A DNA stretch of 64,000 nucleotides, taken from positions 1 through 64,000 of the forward strand of contig NZ_NPBY01000057.1 of assembly GCF_002272015.1 (NCBI RefSeq), written 5' to 3'. The translations under genes were made by a program, and so were the position numbers. Shown here in pieces: positions 36,363-44,957 of this stretch. The notes below the pieces were generated by a model that was given only the letters and a program-made list of their open reading frames with translations, did not search any database and was not told the origin of the DNA. Each line of letters opens with the position of its first letter. Positions within the stretch are counted from its first letter, which is position 1. The stretch is from Paenibacillus campinasensis (lineage in GTDB: Bacteria; Bacillota; Bacilli; Paenibacillales; Paenibacillaceae).

Positions 36363-38565
36363 ATGGCTGAGACATTGCCTGCTGGAGTTCAGGCTGCTCC
36401 TAGGAAATCCGCTGTTTGCCGCGCTGCCGATCGTATATGGCGTCATCTATTTGATTACGTTGAAAGCCGGCATGACCGACGAAATCAACACGATATACAG
36501 GTTGACAATTATTTATCATAGCATTGGTCATATGCTGTCTCTTGGTGTGGCGATGCTTGTCGGAATTTTATTAATACGGAGGGATGTAAGGCGGCCAGCC
36601 TTCGAATGGTACCGGAGCCTCCCGCTCTCTTATGAGCTGCAGCTGTCTGCCAAATATGCTGTCGGCATGCTGTATTTATCATTCTTCACGTTGAGTACGG
36701 CTGTCATCTTTTATGTCATCTCGGTCGGTTCCGGTATTCCGGGGCATATCGCTTATGATAGAACGATGGACTTTGCCGTTCAATATGAGGTGTCCTATCT
36801 GGTAACGCTGGCACTGGCGATGCTGCTTGGTGTATCGATACCGAATCGCGTCGTGTATTTGATCGGTTTTTGTGCGTGGATGTTTGGCACACTGTTTATG
36901 GATATTTTTCTGATTAGCAGTTCGGGGCTATGGTTTTTACAGACCTTCCACCTCAGTCAATTTTTCATAGAGGGAAGGCTCCTGGAATTCGAAAACTGGG
37001 GATATGATCTGCTGCGGCCGGAGATGCTGCTGTCGAGAATGTTTGTTCTGGCATTCACCCTACTGTTGCTGTCGGTTGTCATCCTGATCCTGAACCGTCT
37101 GCGTCCGACGATGAACGTTCGGCGAAGCTGGCTGGTCGTCATCGTCTGCGGGGTACTGGCTGTGGTAGCCTTCGTTCCCTATGGGGCTATGTGGCAGGAT
37201 CGCTATGCGGAGCGGGAGCGATATACGCTTGGTGTGGATGTCCCAACCACGGATGAGGTGATCTGGGATAACAGAAACCCTGAGGCGGTCGGGTTCTTCT
37301 CCATCCCTTCGTATGATATCGAGCTCAGGCGGCTGTCCGATGATACGCTGAATGCGAAGGTGACGTTGACCGTGCCTGCGGAGGCTTGGGAGGGAAGCCG
37401 TTATGTTCCGTTGACGTTAAACCGAAATCTTGAAATCCAGGAAGTCCGGGTTCAGGGCAAGGAGGCTTTCTTCAGAAGAACGGGGGAGCATATTTCGTTA
37501 GCTCTGCCTGCCGGTGTTCAAGGAGATCTATCGATTGAGATCAGGTACAGCGGTAAGTTTCTATATAATCCGGTCCTTTCGCCATCACGGTCGATGTTCA
37601 GTCAGGGAACGGAAGTGAATCTGCCAAACTATGCCGCCTGGTATCCGTTGCCCGGACACCAGCCAATCTATATTGCCTATGGCCCGAATGACGTTAACTT
37701 CGGTGCTGTGTACACAACAGCTGGATTGTTATATCCGGACAGCCAAGTGGAATTGACACTGCAAGGCTATTCTGTCCCGGTGTATACGGGGCTGAAGGAA
37801 ATGAGCAGACAGCCGGGGCTCCAGACGTATTCGGGGAATACGAGAAATGGTGTTTACTTGTTAGCTGGCGCCGACTGGATGGAGATGAAGATCGACGATT
37901 TGCCGGTTACTTTAGTTACAACACCGTATAGATACAATGATGCCCGGCCTTATCTGAAGATGTTCAAGCAGAAGTATGATTATTTTTCCAGCTGGATTCC
38001 AGAGTTGAGATACGATATCGACACGATCGTGTTAGTGGATCATAACCCGATTGCCTATACTAATTATTCCGTTGTCAATCAAATGATTCTATCCCCCAGA
38101 GATTACATGTCTTATGCAAAAAGCCACCTCCCGGCAGACTGGATGAGCAACTGGCTGTTCGGTGATCGGCTTCTGTATTACCCTGATTGGCCTGAGGGGG
38201 ATGTCATCCTCAAAATAAGAAGCTTGTTCTGGTACATGTACTACCGGGAAGTGGAAGGCTTAACCGATGAGGATTTGAAGAGGGGCTATTTCGGGACGAC
38301 GGTGCTACTGGATGAGCTGTTCTATAGTGATGAGGAATACCACCCCAACCAGGTCGGGTTGGAGATACTCAAGATGGTATCGAAGGCGGTTGATGAAGGC
38401 CGCGGCGATCAAGTAAAACGTTTATTGGTATATTTCTACGAGCAGGAAGAGCTGTTATCGGACCTGAACGGTTATCTGAATGGTTATTCGGGGCCGGAGC
38501 AGCCGATCATTCCGTACAGCGAGTGGCTGCGTCAATGGGAGCTCGTTGTAGAGGATGGAGCATGA
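36355..38565 (+). CDS. ABC-2 permease fused to an M1-peptidase-like extracytoplasmic domain
   Basis: A 736-residue two-part protein. Residues ~15-275 form seven hydrophobic spans of an ABC-2 permease. Residues ~285-736 are soluble and outside the membrane. Their first part (IPSYDIELRRL, YVPLTLNRNLEIQEVRVQG, DLSIEIRYSGKF) resembles the N-terminal beta domain of M1 aminopeptidases, and the rest is helical like their gluzincin body. No HEXXH zinc motif is found, so it is probably not a peptidase. The ATG at 36355 overlaps the ATPase gene. Permease-M1 fusions are known in bacteria; the assignment here is by resemblance, not search. Confidence 0.7.
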   Translation: MHRWLRHCLLEFRLLLGNPLFAALPIVYGVIYLITLKAGMTDEINTIYRLTIIYHSIGHMLSLGVAMLVGILLIRRDVRRPAFEWYRSLPLSYELQLSAKYAVGMLYLSFFTLSTAVIFYVISVGSGIPGHIAYDRTMDFAVQYEVSYLVTLALAMLLGVSIPNRVVYLIGFCAWMFGTLFMDIFLISSSGLWFLQTFHLSQFFIEGRLLEFENWGYDLLRPEMLLSRMFVLAFTLLLLSVVILILNRLRPTMNVRRSWLVVIVCGVLAVVAFVPYGAMWQDRYAERERYTLGVDVPTTDEVIWDNRNPEAVGFFSIPSYDIELRRLSDDTLNAKVTLTVPAEAWEGSRYVPLTLNRNLEIQEVRVQGKEAFFRRTGEHISLALPAGVQGDLSIEIRYSGKFLYNPVLSPSRSMFSQGTEVNLPNYAAWYPLPGHQPIYIAYGPNDVNFGAVYTTAGLLYPDSQVELTLQGYSVPVYTGLKEMSRQPGLQTYSGNTRNGVYLLAGADWMEMKIDDLPVTLVTTPYRYNDARPYLKMFKQKYDYFSSWIPELRYDIDTIVLVDHNPIAYTNYSVVNQMILSPRDYMSYAKSHLPADWMSNWLFGDRLLYYPDWPEGDVILKIRSLFWYMYYREVEGLTDEDLKRGYFGTTVLLDELFYSDEEYHPNQVGLEILKMVSKAVDEGRGDQVKRLLVYFYEQEELLSDLNGYLNGYSGPEQPIIPYSEWLRQWELVVEDGA

Positions 38566-38599
38566 ACGGCATCTGCACAAATAGAAGGGTGGGGAGCAC

Positions 38600-39289
38600 A
38601 TGATTTCCGATCAGCAGTTGTCAGAACGAATGGCAGCCGGTGACCAGGAGGCTTTCGAGATGCTGGTAACAAGATACCATGGACCGCTGCTCAGCTATAC
38701 GTCCAGACAGCTTGCGGATCGGCAGAAGGCGCAGGATATTGTTCAGGAAACCTTTATCCGCCTGATCCGCCATCTGAGGCAGCATGGCGCTTTGGAGCAT
38801 GTCCGCCCTTGGTTGTACCGCGTTGCGCTGAATATGTGCAAGGATTATTGGAAGAGTGCGGCTTACCGGACGGAGGGGCTTGCAGGAGAAGAGTTGCCCG
38901 AGACAACCGATCCCTCGCCCGGAGCAGAAGAACTGATGGAGAGGCGGGAGACGTCGAGAGAGATTGCTCAATACTTGGAGACACTGCCGGAAGTGCAGCA
39001 GGAGATCATCTCCCTGCGATTCTTTCACGAGCTGAAGCTGCAGGAGATTGCGGATATGGTCCAGCTGCCGCTGAGCACGGTAAAGACCCATCTGTACAAC
39101 GGATTGAGGAAGCTGAAAAAAACTATGTCATCCGCGCCTGACCTGGTGTCAGGTAATCACAGGACGGGCGGAAGTCCGCCTGCTCTTGAACAAAGCAGTG
39201 ATCGTGGTTCAGGGCCTGGCCAAGAAACCGACCAGAAACAGAAAGCTACAGAAAGAGAGGTGTTCGTCCATGGATCGTCCAACCGATAA
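38600..39289 (+). CDS. ECF-type RNA polymerase sigma factor
   Basis: A 229-residue sigma-70 family factor. Region 2 (residues ~10-75) has FEMLVTRYHGPLLSYTSRQL, QDIVQETFIRLI and RPWLYRVALNMCKDYWK. Region 4 (residues ~125-180) has LPEVQQEIISLRFFHELKL and LSTVKTHLYNGLRKL. A hydrophilic 45-residue tail follows and overlaps the next gene by 20 bases. It starts 34 bases after the permease gene behind GGGTGGGG. No classic anti-sigma factor is adjacent; the overlapping membrane protein is the natural candidate. It probably directs transcription of its own operon. Confidence 0.92.
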   Translation: MISDQQLSERMAAGDQEAFEMLVTRYHGPLLSYTSRQLADRQKAQDIVQETFIRLIRHLRQHGALEHVRPWLYRVALNMCKDYWKSAAYRTEGLAGEELPETTDPSPGAEELMERRETSREIAQYLETLPEVQQEIISLRFFHELKLQEIADMVQLPLSTVKTHLYNGLRKLKKTMSSAPDLVSGNHRTGGSPPALEQSSDRGSGPGQETDQKQKATEREVFVHGSSNR

Positions 39290-40112
39290 CGAATTGAGAA
39301 GTCTGGAAGCCGAGATGCGCGGCCCGCTGAGAAGGGCGCTTCTTCCGCCGCCTTCTGAGGGGGAGACGCAGCAGTTGATTGCTGCGCTGCAAGGCGAGTT
39401 CGATCTGTTGAAGATCGAGCCGCAGTCGCCCAAGCTGGACTTTAATCCGCAGGTGGAGCCGCCGTCGCTGAAGCAGATTTTGCGCAGCCAGCTTCGTCTG
39501 AATCAACGTTCGATATTGCTGGCAGGCGGAGCGGTATTTTTCATGTTGGTGCTGTTGATCAATCCGGAGTACCCTCTCGATGATTTAGGCGGGTTGCCCG
39601 GGGGGATCTTCCCGCTGATCACGCCATTGCTGCTCATTGTGTCGATGCTGTTTAGCAGCCGCACATGGGATAAAGGAATGAGAGCGATTGAGACGATCAC
39701 GCCGTATCCGCCGGCGCTTGTACTTTACACCCGCCTGCTTCTGGTGACGGGCATCGTGGTAGGGATGGCTTTTGTCAGCTCGCTCATATTGGAGATCCGT
39801 GCGCTCCGGGTGGAGTCCTCGTATTTTAATTTCGGGCCGTTCACGATGGAATGGATGGGCGTGCTGCTGGTGACCGGCGGGGTAGCCATGTATATGCTGT
39901 TCCGCAAAGGCATGATCGCTTCGCTCATTTCCGCCCTGCTTGTGTATGCATTGTGGATTGTGCTTCAGACTTCACTGCTCGATTACGGTATTACGACGAA
40001 TAAAAAGATGGCGGCGGATTTCTCGATGCTGCTAATCGGCTTGGGATTGGTCATATCCTCATATGGCCGCAGCCGCAAGCTAAAGAGCACCTGGAGAGCG
40101 CAGCATGATTGA
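39270..40112 (+). CDS. multi-pass membrane protein in sigma/ABC unit (possible anti-sigma or permease)
   Basis: A 280-residue protein: about 75 cytoplasmic N-terminal residues, then roughly six hydrophobic spans (first ILLAGGAVFFMLVLLI, last ADFSMLLIGLGLVISSYG). GAGAGGTG is 9 bases before the ATG. It overlaps the sigma gene at its 5' end and the ATPase gene by 8 bases at its 3' end. The layout permits two readings: a membrane anti-sigma factor using its N-terminal domain, or the permease partner of the following ATPase. I see no zinc-binding HXXXCXXC motif, which weighs against a ZAS-type anti-sigma. Confidence 0.75.
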   Translation: MDRPTDNELRSLEAEMRGPLRRALLPPPSEGETQQLIAALQGEFDLLKIEPQSPKLDFNPQVEPPSLKQILRSQLRLNQRSILLAGGAVFFMLVLLINPEYPLDDLGGLPGGIFPLITPLLLIVSMLFSSRTWDKGMRAIETITPYPPALVLYTRLLLVTGIVVGMAFVSSLILEIRALRVESSYFNFGPFTMEWMGVLLVTGGVAMYMLFRKGMIASLISALLVYALWIVLQTSLLDYGITTNKKMAADFSMLLIGLGLVISSYGRSRKLKSTWRAQHD

Positions 40113-40962
40113 ACTTAGCGGGATAGAGCGCCAGGCCGGCACGTACCGGCTGGAAATCGAGCAGGCAAGGCTGACGAGGGGCTTGAACCTGATCGTGGGA
40201 GCGAACGGGGCAGGCAAAACGACATTGATTGAATTATTGACCACGCTGCAGGCGCCGGATCGGGGGCAGATTCTGTACAGCGGCCGGGAGGCGTCGGATC
40301 ATCTGCCCTTGATATGCAGTCAGATCGGGTATGTACCGGCAGAGATTGAGCTGTACGGGGAGATGAAGGTGGTCCGGCTGCTGAAATATATGGCGGAGCT
40401 GAAGGGGGTATATCACTCGGATGCGATTGACCGTCTGATGCATGAGTTTCGGCTGGAGCCGTTTAAGCGCAGTAAAATCAAGCATCTGTCCCAGGGTGTG
40501 CAGCGCCGGATCGCTGTGGTGCAGGCGCTGCTGGCCTCGCCGCTGTTCCTGTTCCTGGATGAACCGCTCAACGGGATGGATGCGGAGGAACGCAAATTTC
40601 TGATCACGTATCTCACGCAGTATGCGAGAACGCGAATGGTCGTTGTGGCCGCCCACGAGCTGAATGAGTGGGAGGATGCGGCGGATCATATCATCTGGAT
40701 TCACCGCGGGCGCATCCGGTATAACGGATCGCCGGAGAACTGGAAGCTGGGCGTGTCTTCCCGTGTATGGGAAGGGGAGGTTCTGCTGGATCAGTTTGAG
40801 AACATTCCGCAGGAGAAGCTCATTCATTTTCGAATGAAGGAACATACGATGCGGGTCCGGATGATGGGGATGCAGCCGCCCCTGCCGGGGTTCAAGGAGA
40901 TGGAACCGACGCTGGAAGATACCTTTTTTCTTCATATGGATGCGTTGGCTCGTCGGGGGTAA
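40105..40962 (+). CDS. ABC transporter ATP-binding protein, second ATPase of the unit
   Basis: A 285-residue ATPase with Walker A GANGAGKT, signature LSQGVQRR (divergent from LSGGQ), Walker B LFLFLDEPLNGMD and an H-loop in VVVAAHELNEWE. A ~70-residue C-terminal extension follows the core. Translation is coupled to the membrane protein upstream. Its extension resembles that of the first ATPase of the unit, suggesting related transporters, perhaps two arms of a stress or antimicrobial response. Confidence 0.88.
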   Translation: MIELSGIERQAGTYRLEIEQARLTRGLNLIVGANGAGKTTLIELLTTLQAPDRGQILYSGREASDHLPLICSQIGYVPAEIELYGEMKVVRLLKYMAELKGVYHSDAIDRLMHEFRLEPFKRSKIKHLSQGVQRRIAVVQALLASPLFLFLDEPLNGMDAEERKFLITYLTQYARTRMVVVAAHELNEWEDAADHIIWIHRGRIRYNGSPENWKLGVSSRVWEGEVLLDQFENIPQEKLIHFRMKEHTMRVRMMGMQPPLPGFKEMEPTLEDTFFLHMDALARRG

Positions 40963-41006
40963 GCTAGGGGCCCCTGGTCAAAATTGAAGATTTATAGCAA
41001 GAAAAA

Positions 41007-41056
41007 TTAAACAACCTAAGTCCCCGTTGTATACCGACTTAGGTTGCTTAATTTTA
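41007..41056. terminator. bidirectional terminator between convergent ABC units
   Basis: CAACCTAAGTC and GACTTAGGTTG pair perfectly, extended by TTAA on both sides, and are followed by T-rich sequence. It separates the sigma/ABC unit from the AT-rich ABC unit on the other strand. Confidence 0.85.
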
Positions 41057-41126
41057 TCTTTTTTATTACTGTCCACTTAGGAGGGGCAGTTAAATCCTGA
41101 GAGTACGATATCTACTCTTTTTACAA

Positions 41127-41780
41127 TTACACTTTCGCCATTGTATTAACCGGCACTAGCTTGTGGCTGCGAATCTGATAAACCTGATCACATAATAACT
41201 CGATATCTTCTTCATTGTGGCTGGTTAAAATAATGGTTCTGCCTTCCTGTTTGTACTTTATAAGCAGTTCCCGAAGCACCTTTACACTATCCACATCCAT
41301 TGCATTAAAGGGCTCATCCAAGATAAGTACTTGTTGATTTTCCATAATAGCTTGAGCAAAGGCAATTTTCTGTTTCATTCCGAGAGAATAGCTTTTCATC
41401 TTCTGGCGGGCATCAGGATCCAATCCAACGACACGCATAGTGCGCTTGATATCCTCGTCCTTAATCTGGTTACGAATCTCGGCCCATCGTTTCAAATTTT
41501 CAAAGCCAGTCAGACCTGCGGCGTAGCCGGGGCGATCAATAATAATGCCGAAGTTTTGTGGGAAATCGGCTCTTCTGCTACGATAGCTTGGGTGTATAAT
41601 GATGTCGCCTTGATCCGGTTTTATAAATCCGCATATTAATTTGAATAATACCGACTTACCGGAACCATTGGGTCCGAGAATCCCATAGATGTTCCCTTGC
41701 TCAAATACGGCATTAGCCTGGTTAAATATTTGTATTCCCTTGAATGACTTGCTTACATTGACGACTTCAATGAGTTTCAT
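41127..41780 (-). CDS. ABC transporter ATP-binding protein of the AT-rich unit
   Basis: A 217-residue compact ATPase with Walker A GPNGSGKS, signature YSLGMKQK, Walker B VLILDEPFNAMD and H-loop LTSHNEED. Length and motif variants resemble bacitracin/lantibiotic-type exporters and the Bacillus YtrB/YxlF group. It is the last gene of a four-gene minus-strand unit and serves the three membrane subunits encoded upstream. Base composition here is clearly AT-richer than in the flanking genes. Confidence 0.9.
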   Translation of the reverse strand: MKLIEVVNVSKSFKGIQIFNQANAVFEQGNIYGILGPNGSGKSVLFKLICGFIKPDQGDIIIHPSYRSRRADFPQNFGIIIDRPGYAAGLTGFENLKRWAEIRNQIKDEDIKRTMRVVGLDPDARQKMKSYSLGMKQKIAFAQAIMENQQVLILDEPFNAMDVDSVKVLRELLIKYKQEGRTIILTSHNEEDIELLCDQVYQIRSHKLVPVNTMAKV

Positions 41781-41830
41781 CTTGTCATCCTCCCATCTCT
41801 AACATTAGGTCATTGCATTCCGTTCGGAAT

Positions 41831-42562
41831 TTAGTAAAAGGCGATGTTCTTCCTTTTGAATAACACAGCAATAACCACCAGCTGGATCAACAGATACACG
41901 ACCAGTTTCATCGTAATGAGGATGAGATCCTCCCACTGTCCGCTAAGGTATGCTGTACTATTCAGACCCGCAGGAAGCCATCCACCTGCATTCAGCACTG
42001 GCAAAGCAGCAATGGTAAGCAACCCCATCGCAATCAGATTGTAAGACGGTTCCTTAAATACCCACGCAGTTATGAAGACAATCATTAGACCATTCATCAA
42101 CTGCAGCCAGCCGTTAAGCAAAAATTGAATCAACAACTGGATTACTGTTAGGTTGGACAGTACGCTCACTGTTAGCTCAGGCGAGTCACCGAGCGCCAGG
42201 CCTATCAACACGGTTACTGTTGCTAATACGACAAGGAAACATGCGGCTTTATAGCTCATCTGCCATCCTAAATGAATGAACCACCGGGCGAGTGACTGAT
42301 ACCGAATAGCTGTATAGTAAAATCGTCCAGATAAGTAATCTGTTAAAAACAGCTGAAACTGATATAGGAATCCCGTATATATGATGCTATAGAACAGGAA
42401 AGACAATAACGAGAATCCTCCGTAAGGAGATACGCCGTAGAACTTCAAATACAGCCGATCCCAGACGGTAGTGGCTCCTTCCCACGGGTTAAGAAGCGGG
42501 GATGTAATCCCGAGCAGACACAGCAGTCCATATCCGATATAAAAATAATGTGTTTTTGTCAT
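41831..42562 (-). CDS. ABC-2-like membrane subunit, 243 aa
   Basis: Six hydrophobic spans (YFYIGYGLLCLLGITSPLL, LSFLFYSIIYTGFLYQ, AACFLVVLATVTVLIGLA and three more), ending LFKRKNIAFY, typical of small ABC-2 permeases. The ATG at 42562 lies 8 bases past the stop of the upstream gene; a start at 42607 would overlap that gene. I know no specific name. The substrate may be a peptide, by analogy with immunity transporters. Confidence 0.75.
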   Translation of the reverse strand: MTKTHYFYIGYGLLCLLGITSPLLNPWEGATTVWDRLYLKFYGVSPYGGFSLLSFLFYSIIYTGFLYQFQLFLTDYLSGRFYYTAIRYQSLARWFIHLGWQMSYKAACFLVVLATVTVLIGLALGDSPELTVSVLSNLTVIQLLIQFLLNGWLQLMNGLMIVFITAWVFKEPSYNLIAMGLLTIAALPVLNAGGWLPAGLNSTAYLSGQWEDLILITMKLVVYLLIQLVVIAVLFKRKNIAFY

Positions 42563-42569
42563 CCTTCGT

Positions 42570-43346
42570 TCACCGCCGTTTTTTCCACAAAGGCAGAATA
42601 TAGACACTTAGAGCCAAGAATCCCAAAAGAACGATGAATGCTGGGAATATCGCACCGTACGTTCCGTAACTTGAGGGAAAAGTCATATAATTATATAAAA
42701 TCCACCTCGGATCACTTTGGAAAAAACGAAAAGTAACCAGCATGTACAAATAAATTGAAAAATAGACCGTACTTATAAAACCCATATGGTTATACAAGAG
42801 ATACAGCGCGGATAAGAAAGCATGCGCAGTTATAGCAAAAAGATAAAGTAAAATAAACTGTAATAGCACGGCTGCGTTGGGAGTTATCCCGGACTCATAT
42901 GAAAGGGCGCTCATTTGATTGAACGTTGTAATTGGAGCCTCAGCAAACGTACTCCAACCGGGCTCATAAGGCAGCGTTATGGACAACAACAGTGAAACTA
43001 CTCCTAATAGAAAGAGTGCAACGGCAACTATCGGGCTAAACATCTTCACGGAATACCACACCCATCTCTGCCAGCTGCCAACACGCGCTAATAGATTCAT
43101 GTTCCACGCCTCCTTGATAGACAAGCAGGAGGATAGGAACCATACAGGAACCATCAAATAAAGAAGTAGTATCGGGTCGCCGGAAACGCCGATCCATATA
43201 TCCCACAGATTTAAGTTCGAGTTGATGAAAGCAGCATACTCTATAAGTAGATTCCGGGTGCGTAAGCTGAATATGAAGATGAGAACAAATAGAATTGCCC
43301 ATTTCCAATTGAAGAGCTGATCAAGGAATTTTATTACAATCTTCAT
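42570..43346 (-). CDS. ABC-2-like membrane subunit, 258 aa
   Basis: A membrane protein with about six to seven spans (WAILFVLIFIFSL, ILLLYLMVPVWFLSSCLS, IVAVALFLLGVVSLLL, LLYLFAITAHAFLSALYLLY). The topology resembles DUF2705-like ABC permeases of Bacillales, which is a guess to be tested. Its start overlaps the previous stop (ATGA), so it is translationally coupled. It is unusually rich in Trp and aromatic residues in the loops. Confidence 0.72.
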   Translation of the reverse strand: MKIVIKFLDQLFNWKWAILFVLIFIFSLRTRNLLIEYAAFINSNLNLWDIWIGVSGDPILLLYLMVPVWFLSSCLSIKEAWNMNLLARVGSWQRWVWYSVKMFSPIVAVALFLLGVVSLLLSITLPYEPGWSTFAEAPITTFNQMSALSYESGITPNAAVLLQFILLYLFAITAHAFLSALYLLYNHMGFISTVYFSIYLYMLVTFRFFQSDPRWILYNYMTFPSSYGTYGAIFPAFIVLLGFLALSVYILPLWKKRR

Positions 43347-44149
43347 GTCAGATTTCCTAGCTTAGTTATATTTCGTTTTATATAGATGAGCGATCCAGCA
43401 ACAATAACCGAAAGAATAGTAAATGGTATAAGCGCTGTCCAGATCGGACTTTGAATCCGATCAAATGGAAAAATGGTATAACTAGGCCGGTAGATCTCCG
43501 CCCCCAGCGCACTTAGTGTGAAAATCCCAACCACGTAGATGACAAAGGGCAGACTCAAGGCCAAATATCGATTCCGGAGGAGCAATACCAGAACAAAGCC
43601 GATTGCAGCAAACAGCCCAGCATTCAAACCGACCCACAACGCATATACAATTCCATACGTCAACGTCCCGTATCTGAGGAACTGCGTAAACGTATGACGC
43701 ATGTAGGTATCCTCCGCAATATTATCAGTTGTTAATCCATAGCCTGCGGGATTGAAATTTGCAATACCCAGCAGAGGCTCAATGTAATAGGCAAAAATAA
43801 AGAGCGAGATAATCAAACAAAAAAAGAATATGAATGTTAGTACCAGATTAGCCCAGAAATTAATATTCAACGTTTCAATAATCGGCCTCCGCATCCGCGT
43901 GTAGGTTAAGAAGCGGTGATGAATATCGGCAGCGAATGAAATGGTAAGTACGAGTACCGATACAATTGGAAATAGGATGGGGAGTATACTGCCTATTGTA
44001 AATGTGAAGAAATCTAAAGAATCTCTTAACTCATAACTTCGGCTTCGATAGACTGCAAAAGAGATGAGGACAGCAGTTAGAGAAAGCCAGGACAAGAAGA
44101 ATTTTGGAGATAATTTACTCCTTATTTCTTGAAGTATTTCCTTCAGCAT
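43343..44149 (-). CDS. ABC-2-like membrane subunit, first gene of AT-rich unit
   Basis: A 268-residue membrane protein with about six spans. The cytoplasmic N-terminus (MLKEILQEIRSKLSPKFF) runs into FFLSWLSLTAVLISFAVY, and a large outside loop lies after IISLFIFAYYIEPLLGI. The ATG at 44149 follows AAGGTG by 9 bases; a GTG at 44173 is an alternative. It opens the four-gene transporter unit and is divergent from the small secreted protein gene at 44336, sharing a 186-base control region. Confidence 0.75.
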   Translation of the reverse strand: MLKEILQEIRSKLSPKFFLSWLSLTAVLISFAVYRSRSYELRDSLDFFTFTIGSILPILFPIVSVLVLTISFAADIHHRFLTYTRMRRPIIETLNINFWANLVLTFIFFFCLIISLFIFAYYIEPLLGIANFNPAGYGLTTDNIAEDTYMRHTFTQFLRYGTLTYGIVYALWVGLNAGLFAAIGFVLVLLLRNRYLALSLPFVIYVVGIFTLSALGAEIYRPSYTIFPFDRIQSPIWTALIPFTILSVIVAGSLIYIKRNITKLGNLT

Positions 44150-44264
44150 GTGTTCAATCACCTTCCCAAACACAAAAAATAAACGATCAACGACATTTTT
44201 GAAATTGTAGAATGTTGTTATTTTGGCCAGACATCTTTATTAGAATATCATAGGGAAAGTATAA

Positions 44265-44280
44265 AAAAAAGATCTTTTTT
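44265..44280 (+). promoter_or_regulatory. perfect palindrome next to -10 elements in the divergent promoter region
   Basis: AAAAAAGATCTTTTTT is a perfect 16-base palindrome four bases before TATAAT (44284-44289); another TATAAT lies at 44296-44301. It may be an operator for the secreted-protein gene, or a chance A/T tract. Confidence 0.4.
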
Positions 44281-44335
44281 CCTTATAATGTTATGTATAA
44301 TTATGGATGAAAACAAAAAAAGAGGAGGGAATGAT

Positions 44336-44764
44336 ATGTTTAGGAAAAAGATTTTGGTTGGGTCTATCACAGCCACACTACTGTTAACAAGTGGTATTTC
44401 AGTAGCTCTTGCTGATACTAACTTGGATGACTTCAATGTTGAACCGTTTGGAACTACTTGGCAGTCCTTCGCTTTAACTGTACCAGGAAATAATGTTAAT
44501 GATTCCAGAGGAGAAACACCCTCACAGACCAAAACAAACGCATTTGCAGATGCTGGTTTGCGTATACATTCTACCGGTGGAGCATCGTTGGATGTGCGAA
44601 CTGAGTCTAGCTCGACAAATGGAAGTTGGAGATACGGTGTAACATCTAGCAATACATATGCTTTGAATAGCCCTCATCAAGCTGGATCCACCGTATGGTT
44701 GCAATTTAGCACAGGTTTATTTCAGGGGCCAGTTCCGATTACTGGAGACTGGAGAAGTAACTAA
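44336..44764 (+). CDS. small secreted beta-rich protein beside ABC exporter genes
   Basis: A 142-residue precursor. The signal peptide is FRKKILVGSITATLLLTSG with cleavage after ALA (~residue 26). The mature part, about 115 residues, has no Cys and is rich in Ser, Thr, Asn and Gly, with alternating hydrophobic residues suggesting a beta-sandwich. AGAGGAGGG is 6 bases before the ATG. The pairing with an ABC exporter resembles the DUF2712-type secreted proteins of Bacillales, but I cannot confirm membership. It may be the exported cargo, a bacteriocin-like product, or a wall-associated immunity factor. Confidence 0.75.
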   Translation: MFRKKILVGSITATLLLTSGISVALADTNLDDFNVEPFGTTWQSFALTVPGNNVNDSRGETPSQTKTNAFADAGLRIHSTGGASLDVRTESSSTNGSWRYGVTSSNTYALNSPHQAGSTVWLQFSTGLFQGPVPITGDWRSN

Positions 44765-44790
44765 ACGTATAAAGAAGTCTTTGGGCTCCC

Positions 44791-44823
44791 AAGGCTGTCG
44801 AGAAGGTCTCGACAGCCTTTTTA
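44791..44823 (+). terminator. terminator of the secreted-protein gene
   Basis: AAGGCTGTCGAG and CTCGACAGCCTT pair perfectly over 12 bases and run into TTTTTA. Confidence 0.92.
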
Positions 44824-44879
44824 TATTTGTTTGTATCTGCTGAGTATTTTAGAAGCGCAAGGTTGCAAATGGCAGGTGT

Positions 44880-44957
44880 TCAACCGTTCTTGTAATCTTC
44901 TATCAGGAATACGGTGAACTGGATGCAAGCAACGCCTATCGTTAAAATCATCGCCAT
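44880..44957 (-). CDS. possible 25-residue hydrophobic peptide
   Basis: The reading frame encodes MAMILTIGVACIQFTVFLIE followed by five polar residues (DYKNG), a membrane-spanning peptide with a charged tail. GAGGGG lies 3 bases before its first ATG and 9 before the second Met codon. The shape recalls holin-like type I toxins of Firmicutes, but no antisense RNA promoter was identified. Because the frame is only 26 codons, chance is a real alternative. The remaining 44824-45150 gap shows no other gene. Confidence 0.28.
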   Translation of the reverse strand: MAMILTIGVACIQFTVFLIEDYKNG

